From the NCBI GenBank assembly GCA_025267735.1, contig CM046294.1, positions 3,506,001 to 3,570,000 of the forward strand: 64,000 nt of DNA, read 5' to 3'. Position numbers and translations under genes: made by a program. The DNA comes from Mactra quadrangularis (Eukaryota; Mollusca; Bivalvia; Venerida; Mactridae). Position 1 is the first letter of the stretch. Each line of letters starts with the position of its first letter. The notes below the pieces were generated by a model that had not been told where the DNA came from, searched no databases, and worked only from the letters and a program-made list of their open reading frames with translations. Shown here piece after piece: positions 11,992 through 23,800 of this stretch.

Positions 11992-12760
11992 TGTGGATTA
12001 TATAAAAATGGTGCGAGCAATGTGATTTTGGATTAAATAATGACTATCTAATATTTAAAATAACCTAGTGATTAAATGGAACAATTTTTAATGAAAATGA
12101 TTTTAATGAAAACCTTGATAACAGGGTGATATTAACATTAAGAAAATGGTGATTTGCTGTACACAATGAAAACATTCATACAGGGACATACATTCATAGG
12201 CTGTTTGCAAATTAAGTAAAAATGTTCAATTATTGAGCTTGGTAGGATTCTTTGTGCTATACAGCAGCATTGTGAGCTGTAACAATACTGAAGGTTCAGT
12301 TTGGAACTTAATCAAAAATTAAGTAATGCCATTGGTCAATTTCAAAATTTTAATTTAAAATTATCCAATCAAATTTTGAGCCAAAAATAGATTAGCCAAT
12401 CAGATACAAGCTCTATGAAACTTAACATGGAACATGTAAGTCAAACTGAGGTAAGGTTTCAGCATTCAAATATAAATTCAGAACTGAGACATGTCAACAG
12501 TAATAAGAGTTTGGGAAGAAGCAGGTTCTCTAGCATTGCCTCTTTAAATAAAGTCTTCATCACTATACAGTAAATGTATCATAAGCACTATTTAAATTAT
12601 GTCATGGTTTCTTATAACTCTAACAAAAACAATCAATCAAGTCATCCAAATACCAAGTACTAAGATTCTAAATCTAGAGTAAAATATTTCTACAGATCAA
12701 AATATTAATCATCGTCTGCAACCACAGTAATTTCTTCCTTTACACTCCATGCATACCATG

Positions 12761-13042
12761 GGCAATTTGACTGGCAAAATCTCGTTTTCATGAATATGCA
12801 TGAGGCAGGGGAAAGCAATCCTCTTCCAATGAAACTACATGTTAAAATTAAATACTCTTCAATAACCATGACGTCATACTAGGTTTTTCTTACTTAAAAT
12901 AGAAACCAACGCACATGTTTATTTATAAAAAAAGGTTGAGTAATTTCATTGGCTAGTTTTCTGCAGTGGATTTTTTTCCCGAAACCAATGAAACTGCCTC
13001 ATTTATTATTCATGAATATGAGATTTTCTAACCAAGTGACCC
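12761..13042. mobile_element. MITE with inverted repeats (AAATCTCNTNTTCATGAATA)
   Basis: CAAAATCTCGTTTTCATGAA ... GCATGAGGCAG on the left is mirrored on the right by AAATGAGGCAG ... ATTCATGAATATGAGATTTT on the opposite strand. About 280 bp. Flanks carry CAT/ATG tracts but no clear duplication. Confidence 0.6.
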
Positions 13043-13429
13043 ACAGGACATAACGCAACATAGCGCAGAAATGTATAGTGGGATAACCGACAATGAATAT
13101 CAATAAACCTAGCTGGAATAAAATATTTCACTATAGATAACAAATAACCAATTTTCTTTGATACAATATGACTGTGCAATATATACAGTTTCAAAGTCAG
13201 ATTTATAAACAATAAATTATATAACATTCACACTTGACTGAAGATTTTCAAACAGGTAGACAATTAGAATATTCCTAGCTAAATTTAATATAAAATAATT
13301 CTTTATTCAACACTAGTACTTAAAAAAGTTATTTTATAGCTAAATAACAGGCTATACTAATCAAGATAATCATCGTATGTTCATACAACTAACTGTAATA
13401 ATTATGAGCTATAAATCATTATTTTGATG

Positions 13430-13616
13430 ATGTGTTCTATGGATTCGCTCAAACCTTGATTTTGACGGCTTTTAAAAAAAAAATATTTTATTTCCTCACT
13501 CCATTGTAAAATTTGGTCAAACCGCTATATAAAGCAACTGAATTAAGTTGTTTTTTTCGCTCGCCCCATTTTTTCCAGAAAAATCCGAAGAACACATAAT
13601 CAACTTGTTGTGGCCT
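13430..13616. mobile_element. MITE family 'AGGCCACAACAA', left end lost
   Basis: Starts at the TGTGTTCTATGGATTCGCTC motif and retains the full right end AATCAACTTGTTGTGGCCT. Confidence 0.75.
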
Positions 13617-13689
13617 TACCAACAAAGTTATGACTATTGAGATTGAACACAAGGATTATATATTTTTTTGCAACATTACGGTTCTCTCA

Positions 13690-13845
13690 AGTTTCTCTTA
13701 ACTGAGATTTGTGGCCTATCTCCTAGCACTTTGTCCTCTGGTACCCTTCATACACTAAAAGTATTACGTATGTGATATCAATTTGAGGGTACCAGCAGGG
13801 CGAAGCACTACCTAGCGATACATTTAGAAAACTGGTTATTGCCCA
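13690..13845. mobile_element. Foldback element, diverged relative of the 18750 family
   Basis: Shares the inner arms TAGCACTTTGTCCTCTGGTA and GGTACCAGCAGGGCGAAGCA around an ATTACGTATGTGATATCA centre. The outer arms have decayed. Confidence 0.55.
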
Positions 13846-14484
13846 AGATTTAGACTTACTCAAATTTATAATTTCTAAGCTTACACAATATAAAAATCTT
13901 TTATATTTTATAAATCTACAAGTTTTCACAATGAATTGCATAGGTGAAAGTTTGAAATTTGAAAAATTCTGCAATTCTAAAATTTTAAGATATCAGCCAC
14001 AAAAAGAAGAAAACCCTTTTTAAACTTCAAAAATTCCTAAACTACGGGACTAGTCCTGGAAACTTTCATCAATAAGATTGTCAAAATGATTAACATATTT
14101 TTTTCAAATTGATGTTCACCAACAAAATAAATTTACCCTGTCAAACAAATAGAAGCACTTAAGAGATGAAGTTGTTTTTAAAACAGATCATTGCATTGTT
14201 ATTATCTTTTTTATACATAATAAAATATTATATTTAGTGCTAACATGCAGCATTTCAATATTTTAGTTCATTTGCAATGGTCAGTCATCCTACTTGTAGT
14301 ACCTGACCAGGCCTAGATCTTCTAAACATACATTCTGATATGTGTTTTTACATTACTGGACATTCGGTCCAGTGATTCTTCCAAGATCACTGGACTGAAT
14401 CAGGTTTCACTGGACTGGAAGAAATCATCAAAATGTCAATATGTCATGGCTTATTATTACTGTTTTCTGGTTGCTAACCAGTCA

Positions 14485-14720
14485 TTACCATAACTTTTAA
14501 TGAGAACAACATTAAAATAAGAAATGTAATGTGGAAACCACATTAAAGTTGGACTTAAAAACTTAAACACAAAAGTTATAAAGAGAAATAATCCATAATA
14601 AAGACAGGTAGAGTTGTGGTTACTTTCTAATTCTGTTCATCACATGGTATGTTATCATTGTATGAAGTTTCATAAAGATCTGACAATAAATGGCAGAAAT
14701 ATATGGAAAAGAAAAGTGTT
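14485..14720. repeat. Dispersed repeat, inverted match to 45760-45970
   Basis: AATGTGGAAACCACATTAAA, AATAATCCATAATAAAGACA and GAAGTTTCATAAAGATCTGA all recur in reverse complement at 45760-45970. Family not recognised. Confidence 0.6.
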
Positions 14721-15590
14721 ATACTATTGTAGATAAGTAAGGCAATGTAATAATTTGGCAAAAAGTGAAATGTAATTTTGTGACTTAAACAGTAGATGAG
14801 ACTGGCAATACTTGATTCATAGTCGAGATGTCAGAATAGTTCACTTAATAACTTAATAAATAATACTTAATAAGTTACGAAATAATTTTCTGTTTTCAAA
14901 TCAGAATGGCGTAGCCCGCAAAGGGGTACAAAAATCAAGGGATAAGGTGTTTAAATGAACATAGAAAATGAAATGGAATAACTCAAGCATACATAAATCA
15001 TTACAATTAAACCAGAAAATAACAAAATATAATATATTGCACCAAAGTTTCATATTGAACATGGTGACATAAAACAAAAACAAGTGAACTGTGAGTCGCT
15101 GCATTATACGCCTGAAGTACGAGCTGTCAAAAATGACCTTTGCCCCAAGAGAGAGACATTGAACTTGATGCTACAAACCGGGAAAATGTCTGTAACACAT
15201 TGTCTCAAAGTGGGGAAGACCTATGACAAATAATTTGAAAAACAATATTATGTTCTATACACATACTTGCATACAGAACCTCATACGGACAGGTGGACAG
15301 ACAGACAGACAGGTGAACCATAACAAAATACGAGCCTTCTAGCATGAATAAAAAGAACATAAAAATTGAACATTAAATGATGTAAGATAACAATAACAAT
15401 CTTGTAAACATCACATACGATATAATTCTTGCACCAAATGGTTTTATAGATGATTGTTTTAAAAAACTTTGAAAACATCAATGTTCAATTAAAATGCCTG
15501 AAAGGTAGAACAGTAAAGTTCAGCTATTACCACTTTGGTTATTAGAAAATCATGCAATTTTTGATGATTTTTAAGTACCAAGGGCCCGTA

Positions 15591-15679
15591 TTATCAAAGC
15601 TCTTACAATCGATTTCTGTCATAAATCACACTTTATTGTATTCCTAAATTATCGTAAGAGTTTGATAATATGCTGCCCA
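15591..15679. mobile_element. Short foldback element (GGGCCCGTATTATCAAA family)
   Basis: GGGCCCGTATTATCAAAGCT with CTTACAATCGAT mirrors ATCGTAAGAGTTTGATAATA with TGCTGCCC. Diverged relatives are at about 16980-17065 and 56712-56787 (ACGCATGATAATACGGGCCC). Confidence 0.65.
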
Positions 15680-17543
15680 AATGTTTAATTTCAGATAAAA
15701 AAATTCATATAAATTAATAAGACAATGAATTACAGTCATGTTCTACTGTAGAAACATGTCATTTTAATCGGCTATTCTTGCATACAATTTAGCATTGTTA
15801 TACATGTACTAAGTTGTTATAATTATTTTCTTTGCACAGTCTTTACCAATAGATACAGTTCTATTACTAAACTATTGTCCAATTGATCACTTCACAGACT
15901 TTCATTATAAAAAATTACTGTTCTAAATGAAACAAAATTAAACATTGATGTCGTCAAAGTTTTTCAACAGAGACAGTGTATGGTTTTTTGGTAATAGGTT
16001 AATGACAAAATTACATCATTAGAAACAACAGTGATATAATACAGTGAGTAAATTTTGACCCAGACCTGACCTTTAACATTTGCATCTAATTATTATCTAC
16101 ACATATCCCGACGAAAATCAGTACCATGCCTATTCTTCTTTTCGGCAGCGATTGTAAAATTATAGAAGTATGTTTATGTGTTAAATTTCAATACATAATC
16201 CTCATGGCCAGTGTAATCGATCATTAATAATACATTCATATTCAATGTAATGAATATTCTTGCATAAAGGTCAGGCCGGGGTCAATTCTTTAGCACAATA
16301 CTACATAATCAATTATCATTTTACCAGTAAATACAATTTGTATGTGTGAGTATCCATCCAAAATATCAATACATTTGTACATCAGAACCTTAACATGTTA
16401 TTTATAGATACATGAGTAGTAACTATTCTAAAGCAAAATAGCTGGGTACTACATGTACAGCCCTTTGATGTACCCTGTCCATCCTTACTGCCTCCCTATT
16501 CTTTTCTAGAATAATCACTTAATAGTCATTGAAATTTGTGTATAAATCAACAAACTTATGCCAAGTGGAGAAGATCTTTAATTGAATAGTTTGATATTTT
16601 TGTCTATCAAATGATATCAGCAGGCAACAAATTAAGGTATGGATGTTAATCTGTGACATAAATGCACTTGCAGTGTATTTTTGTATGTTTTTACATAATA
16701 TTTTAGTGTTTCACTACTGTCTACATGTATGTCTGGCATACTTTATATTAATCAGAGCATCTTAATGCACAATTACTCAAATAAATGCTTCAACAAAAAT
16801 CTAAATATGATTTTAACTTAGGCCAATGTTTAACCTGCTTGCACTTATAATAGAAAGTTTGGTGTAGCTAACTAAGATTATAACAAATATGATTCATTGA
16901 AACCTACTGCATTAAGAACAAATGAATAAATCATTTGGTATACATCAAAATTTAATTAAATTTTCTTTTTCGCAATGCTAAAAATGCTAAAGCCTAACCA
17001 GCTTTTTAGCATTCAATGTAATATGGTTGATGACAAAAATTGGTCGTAAGACTTTTGATAACACCGGCACAAAATGCAATCATATAAGAACTTAAATCAC
17101 TAAAGAATTAAGTACTTTTACTTATCTGCATTAATTCAGCATAGCTCAATGTAACATATTACGGTTTGGTAATTAGGCAAATGAAATACGTCAAAACATG
17201 ATAATCAAAATTTTAATATGATCATGTAGTAAGAAATTTGGTAGTACAATCAATTTTAAGCAAAGGTGGCCGTCATTTACCCCAACCAAAGACACTATAA
17301 ATACATTAAGACATTGTAACTTTTAGTTGAACTAAAAATAAATTTTGAAAGTGTGAGTAGGTCAGTTCAAAATATGGTCATGACACTGGGTGTATGCAAT
17401 GGCTGTTGGTATTGGTTGAAAGAGATAAACCTCAGTTACACATGCAAGTATAATTTTTGGAATTTGAAAAGTCCATAGTGAGGAAACTGGCCACTAATTG
17501 AATATGATGAAATAACTGTACTATTACTTAAACAACAAAAACC

Positions 17544-17900
17544 TTGGGCCAGTTTCCTGAGGAAATCACTACCTAGCAGTTTGTCCTTTGGGCCTCAACA
17601 AGTTGATTTCTATGGATTGGCTCGCACCTTAATTTTGATGGTTTTTACACAAATTTTTTTTTTATTTCCTTGCTTGCTCATAAAAATTTGGTTAATCTGC
17701 CATATAAAGCAACTAAATTAAGATTTTTTTTATTTTTATTTCTTCGCTCGCTCGCCCCATTTTTCCCCAGAAAATCCATAGAACACATGATCAACTTGTT
17801 GTGGCCTTGGTAATCTTATTACATTAAAAGTAATAAGTAAGCCATATCAAATCAATGACACCAGGGGACAGTGCGCTACCAAACAATATATGCTTAGGAA
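17544..17900. mobile_element. Foldback element (GGGCCNGTTNCCT family), split by another MITE
   Basis: Left half TTGGGCCAGTTTCCTGAGGA ... TAGCAGTTTGTCCTTTGG. Right half ACACCAGGGGACAGTGCGCT ... ATATGCTTAGGAAA. It is the same family as 18750-18892 and, more distantly, 13690-13845. Confidence 0.65.
17591..17807. mobile_element. MITE family 'AGGCCACAACAA', nested in another foldback element
   Basis: GGCCTCAACAAGTTGATTTC to GATCAACTTGTTGTGGCCT. It interrupts the TTGGGCCAGTTTCC foldback element whose halves lie at 17544-17590 and 17808-17900. Confidence 0.78.
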
Positions 17901-18749
17901 AGGTAAGTGGCCACTTTTAAGTATATAGTGTCCTTCAGGGTTTGGGAAAATGCCAGTCACCTTTCAGTCAAAGGTTACAGTCACATTCAGATGATAACAA
18001 GCACAAAAATAATAAATAATGTCTCTCTTACAATGGTTACAATATTATCAATCATATTTGATTCAAGGAACAAAATGACTAGCAGGGTGTGTACTCCTTT
18101 GATAAAGAGATCATTTTGGGATGAATAAGTTGATACTGATATACTAAGTACTCTGTTTATCTTTGAGCCAATAACTAACAGTTTTTGCTGATCACATGGA
18201 TGAAACATCAAAATTTTCAAAAAAATTTAGAATTTATTACACAGCAAAAGATTCCTTTCTATGATCCCAAACATCCTATAATTCCTGAAAACTTCAACAA
18301 AATGAAGTTTGAAAAAAATCTTATCTTGGATTTTTCCATTTCTTTTTTTTTAATTTTTGAAAAAGGACTTTAAGAAGTCTCAGAATCCTGAATTCAAGCT
18401 GTAATCCTAAACATTGTTCCACAGAATACACATTTTAAAAAAACTCACTGTGGTTTGTATTTGAGTTTATAAAATTATTCCATACACTAAAGACGACAGG
18501 TACTCAGCATTATTTTGTATTCAGTATAAACTAATACTTAATGAAATCACTCGGTTGATATTATTTGTATGTGGTCATTTTGTTTGATAAAATCATAGCT
18601 ATGGAAATTTAAACAATGTATAAGTCCTAATACTAGAGCACTTTGTTGTACATGTATGTATAATATAAAATTGGTGTCACATGTCTATGATTGGTTTATT
18701 AAGATTGTAAGTAAGTTATTTTTATATATTTTATATGGGACATATTTCT

Positions 18750-18892
18750 TGGGCCCGTTGCCTTAGCAAATCACTGCATAGCACTTTGCCCCGGTACCCA
18801 TTCTTACACCAAAAGGAATAATTACATGATATCAAATCGATTGTACCAGGGGGCAAAGCGATATGTAGCTATATGCTTAGGCAACAAGCCCT
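18750..18892. mobile_element. Foldback element (GGGCCNGTTNCCT family), intact ~140 bp
   Basis: TGGGCCCGTTGCCTTAGCAA (left) mirrors GCTTAGGCAACAAGCCCTA (right). The inner arms are AGCACTTTGCCCCGGTACC and GTACCAGGGGGCAAAGCGAT. Confidence 0.75.
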
Positions 18893-20893
18893 AGGTCAGA
18901 AACAATTGAGAAAAAACTTAATTTGACAAATTTTGTGAAACCAGACTGAAAATTTGACCAATACACAAACAGGGCACACTAAAAGCTCAATGATGTTGTA
19001 GACATCAACAATTTGTATCGTTAGGTACATAGATCATATATTGTAATACATTTTTGTGACATTTTTTGGACCCTACATCAATAATACAAAGATCTAAAAA
19101 CTTACAAAAGTTGACAACAAGTAAAGTATAGTAAATCATGTAACTCTGTCATAAATATGTAGTCCAAATTTACCAACCTATCAATATGAATAAATTAACA
19201 CTTAAACTGACTATAGCACAATTAATCTACTCTTACTTTAGTTTACCATGTCTACTTCACTGATGTAGGAAGTACATGGTTATATATAACACAGTCAAGA
19301 ATATGTCTGCAAATCAGGAAATGTTGCGAACTTACTAAGAATATTCTACTCAGGAGAATTATTCAGCTTCTTATTTCATTAATTGTTCACATGTTATATA
19401 TAAATGCAGATTTGACATCATAATGTAGTTCCAAGCAATATTGTGGAACATTTGAATGGGATGGAATGAAAAAATAAAAACATAAGTAAGGAAGATTCCT
19501 AGGATTGCAAACACATTCTGGATTGTCACATATATTTATATAGTAACATTCACATTGAAGCCAGTTGATAAATTTGGATTATACTATACTGTTTATGATA
19601 TTATCATATTTCTGAAGTAACCAATTTTTTTCGATCCAGATAAATTTAAAATCATCCGTAAAACCCCTATAAAGAGGTTATCATTACTACATCAATTTCA
19701 AACCTATCTAATACATATTTGTGAAAAAAAGAATCTTATCTAAAGGAATAAATTTTCATGGTTTTCAAGTTTTTCTTGAAGTTTTACCGAGATATTTGAA
19801 TAAAAACATATACTAGTACTGTATAAGAATAAATTTCAGTGAGCATTTTATTCAGTTAAGTTGCAAAAATGTCCACAGAAAAAAAGAATTCTTTAAAATT
19901 TGAAAAACCTTGCAGACCTTGGTCCACACAGTAATTTAAACTTATATACAGCAACTTAACTCATATTAACATAAATTATTAACACACTTTGTTTTCTAGC
20001 ACTATGGTTTCATACAAAATTGTATTGCAACAATATTAAAAACAAAAAAATTGGGAGGAAAATTCTTCAGTGGGAACTTTAACAATTGTCAGAGACCAGC
20101 TGCCTTCAAAATGGGACGAAAAAAACTAACAATATGTATGGAAGTAAATTAAAACGGAGAAGGGATATATCTATGTATGACAGTCTATAATATAATAAAT
20201 GTGTTCCTAAATCTAGAAAAATATTTAAATTCAATTAAAAGTCAACAACATACTAAGTAATTTTACCAGTTTTCATAACAGAAATTTGGGAGTTAAGTTC
20301 AGAACAAACAAGCTGCAAACCTATCAATCTCAGGTATTAAATTATCTTTCATTTTATAGTAATGAGTATAAATAAAAGCAGCAATGAAAGGTTTGCTTGC
20401 TTGTGTTTTGCATTCTTTTTTTACCAGTCAAGAGTCATATGTGGCTGACAGTTCCCCCAACTTTTAATCATTAAAATCACCAGAAGTAAGGACATAACAA
20501 ACAATGTATTTCTACAAAGCTCTTTTGGCATTTTCAAAATCATTATAAAAAAGATAATTTTATACATTTTCCATAAAAAGAAACACAAAAGCAACCTGTT
20601 TTTACTTTAAACATATTAAGAATAGTGCAATATACAACAAGAAATAAACCGAAACAGAATCAAAATGTAAGTTATCTGAAAATTCTAAATTTTACCGTAA
20701 AAATCATAATAATAATTCAATTTCCTTACACACTGTCATACATAAACATATACTAGTACAAAAAAATAACATCTTGGTAAATAAATCTGAGGTCAGATGT
20801 TTGATAAATCTAAAGGAGAACACACGATGATAAAATAAAAATAAACTTGGTGAAAATAGTTTTATCAAATGTATCAACATGAAGCAAGGTTTT

Positions 20894-23800
20894 TTAATAC
20901 ATGACGACTTTGTGTAAATTTCTGCTCAGCACGGATCTTACATCATTACAAAATCTTAGAGCGTCTAATATAGGAAGTAAACATAATAATGCAGTATCTG
21001 TAGCATCACAAAACCAGGAAGTGATTGGTATTGCATTATCTGAAAATATACAAAATATACATTATTTCATTACTGAGAGTATGGAATTTTCAGACTTTTG
21101 ATATTGCTGAATTTCATGATTTAAATAACATTTTCAGAAGTTTGAAAGCCCAAAGCCGAAGGTTTGTGATGAAAAAGTTCAAGAGAACCTGATGATAAAC
21201 CCATCCTGATTCAACATCATTGCTGCCCTTTCTATTATTGCTAATTTCCAGATGACTTTTTCACATAGAATATCACTAGTTAATACATTTTTTTAATAAA
21301 TTTAGTAATAAATTGTGAGCATTTTCAGGGCATTAATAAAAGTCACATGACTCATTATTCTTTCCTGTCTTGCCTAAAAGATATAATTGTGCATGATAAG
21401 TCAGCTGCAAGACATTGGAAACAAAAATAATGCGAATCTCTTGAGGCATTATCTATCAAGGATGCTGATAATTGTTATCAGGCCCTCCTCGGTCCTCTTT
21501 TAACCTCTAACCAGAACAAAGCATACTCCTTCACTTGTTACTGACAACTACAAAATACAAGGAAAATGTATTTCATAACCAACCATCACAATGGGATAGA
21601 GGAAATAAACTCACAACTCCTTGGCTAACCTAATTTAATTGTTTTACTAGATTTAACGCCATGTCAACACAATTTTAGGTCATTTTACGGCATCCAGCGC
21701 ACCTAACCTAGCTTTCCTGGACCATTGTCTATAACCAGTACTCACCTACCCTTCCACAAGGCCGGAAACTTCTCCATATTATCTAATCAATGAAGGAAAA
21801 TCGACATTATTGTCAAATTTTCATGGAAGGGTATAACCTCCTTGGGTGAGATTCGAACCCGCACCCCCTCTGGCACAAGATTTCAAATCCCGGCGCGCTA
21901 CCAACTGCGCTATCGCCCCGGGTTTTGGCTAACCTGACAAGCTATCTTACAGAAATAAGGTTCCATAGAAAGTATTGTTGGGGAGAAATAAGAACTCATG
22001 TTCAAACCCCATTAAGAGCACTGCTTAATTGAGCAAGAAAATTACATACAGTCGTTCCTTGAGCAAGAAATTTACCCCCAGTACTTTCACTTCACCCAGG
22101 TGTAAAATGGTACAGTGAGAGTCACCCGCTTGAGGTGATTTTAATGGTCATGGGTTATCAAAAAAAGAAGTAAAGTTGGCAGAACATGTATATAGAAGCA
22201 GTCTTAAAACTGCACTTATCTTCAAGAACTTCAAGAAGGTAACTTAATCTAAGGTGAAAGTTTGAACCAGAATATAATTATCTTACCTGGATACGCCCTG
22301 TATGCAACAGGTGAATTGTCTAGTATAAATATACTGGAAAGATCACGGTTAATTGCAGAGAGATCTTTAGTATAGCTACCAGCTGCTAAATTACAATGCT
22401 GTAATAGAAATAAAATATTGGTCGGTCAGTAAACAAGAGCTGTCAGAGGAGACAGCATGCTCAACTTAGTAAGTATTTGTCACAGGAGATGTGGTTGATG
22501 ATAAGAAACATACATATGTTAAAATTTGAAAATATAACCTTAACAAATTTAAAGTAAAAAAATAAATAAAAAATAATTTTTTAAGTTCATGGAAGACAAT
22601 TTTGAAAAAAATGTATTTGGAGTTATGAACCTTGTCACATGAGATGTGGTTGATAATAAGGAACCAGGGTTGGACAGTTTTTGCCGCATGGCGGAAAAAA
22701 CCATGGAAATAACCGGAAAAAACTGGCAAGGAAAAAATAGGGTGGCAAAAACTGGAAAAAACTGGCAAAAATTAAATATCTCAAATTTAAAAAGAAATGT
22801 TCATAAATTTGTATTTTTAATTGATTGACAATCCTAATAGCTTTCATATTACATGTAATTTGCTGATGCAGTAATAAAACATACATATTATAAATAATAT
22901 TCATGTTTGTGTCCAGGGTTGGAGTTTTTGCCGTTGGAAAAAAGTCAATGAAATATCTGGTGAAAAAAATTGAAAAACTAAATAGTGTCTTAATTTCAAA
23001 ATGAAATATTCATGAATTTGTACTTAAAACTGATTGAAAGTGCTAATTACTTCCATATAAAGTGTAAAATTGACTGATACAGTAATAATCATGCTTGTGC
23101 CCAGGATGTGAAGTTTTTGTCAATGGAAAAATCAGAAAGGAAAAATTGAGTGGCAAAAGTAGGGAAAACTATACTTTTATATTTAAAAAGAAATATTTTT
23201 ACTAATTTGATTTTAAAACTGATTAAGAATGCTAATTATTTTAGTGTTAAAAGAAATTGAATAATAATTATAGCAATAAAGAAAAGATTTTTGCTCAGGG
23301 TTGGAAGATTTTGCCTCTGGATGTCTGGTCGAAAAAAGAAAGAAAAAAAACAGGGTGGCTAAAAAGCCTTTCTCAGAATTTATAGGGGAATGATTATATT
23401 TTTTTAACTTATTAAAAATACTAATTACTATAAATAAATGTTAAATATTATATTGAATGACACAAAATAATCCATAAACAATACATTTGTGCCCATATCA
23501 TGATCAACCACAAATTAACAATCGACTCATTTTTATGACAGGTATACATTTCGCTTTACAGACATGGTATATTTTATCATAAGTTGCATAACCCAATGAC
23601 ATGAGGTCCCTAATTGTATGAACGTTCTCCCATTTTTATTCACATTGAATAAATTTGCCTTTATTTGAAACAAATTTGTATGCATTTGACAGACAACTCT
23701 GTGTCCCAATGAGCAGGGTCCTAGATTCATCCTAGAGCTTTATATGATGGACAATTTTTTCATTTATTTTTGTCATTTAAAATTGTATTTATATTTAGAG

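Larger units (their letters stand above)
6006..20893. other. Long gene-poor A+T-rich region
   Basis: Contains the foldback elements listed separately, an AT dinucleotide-rich tract at about 7895-7945 and one possible orphan exon near 9.1 kb. Otherwise I see nothing recognisable on either strand. Part of 19-20.9 kb may be CTDNEP1 3' UTR, but no unambiguous poly(A) signal marks its end. Confidence 0.6.
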
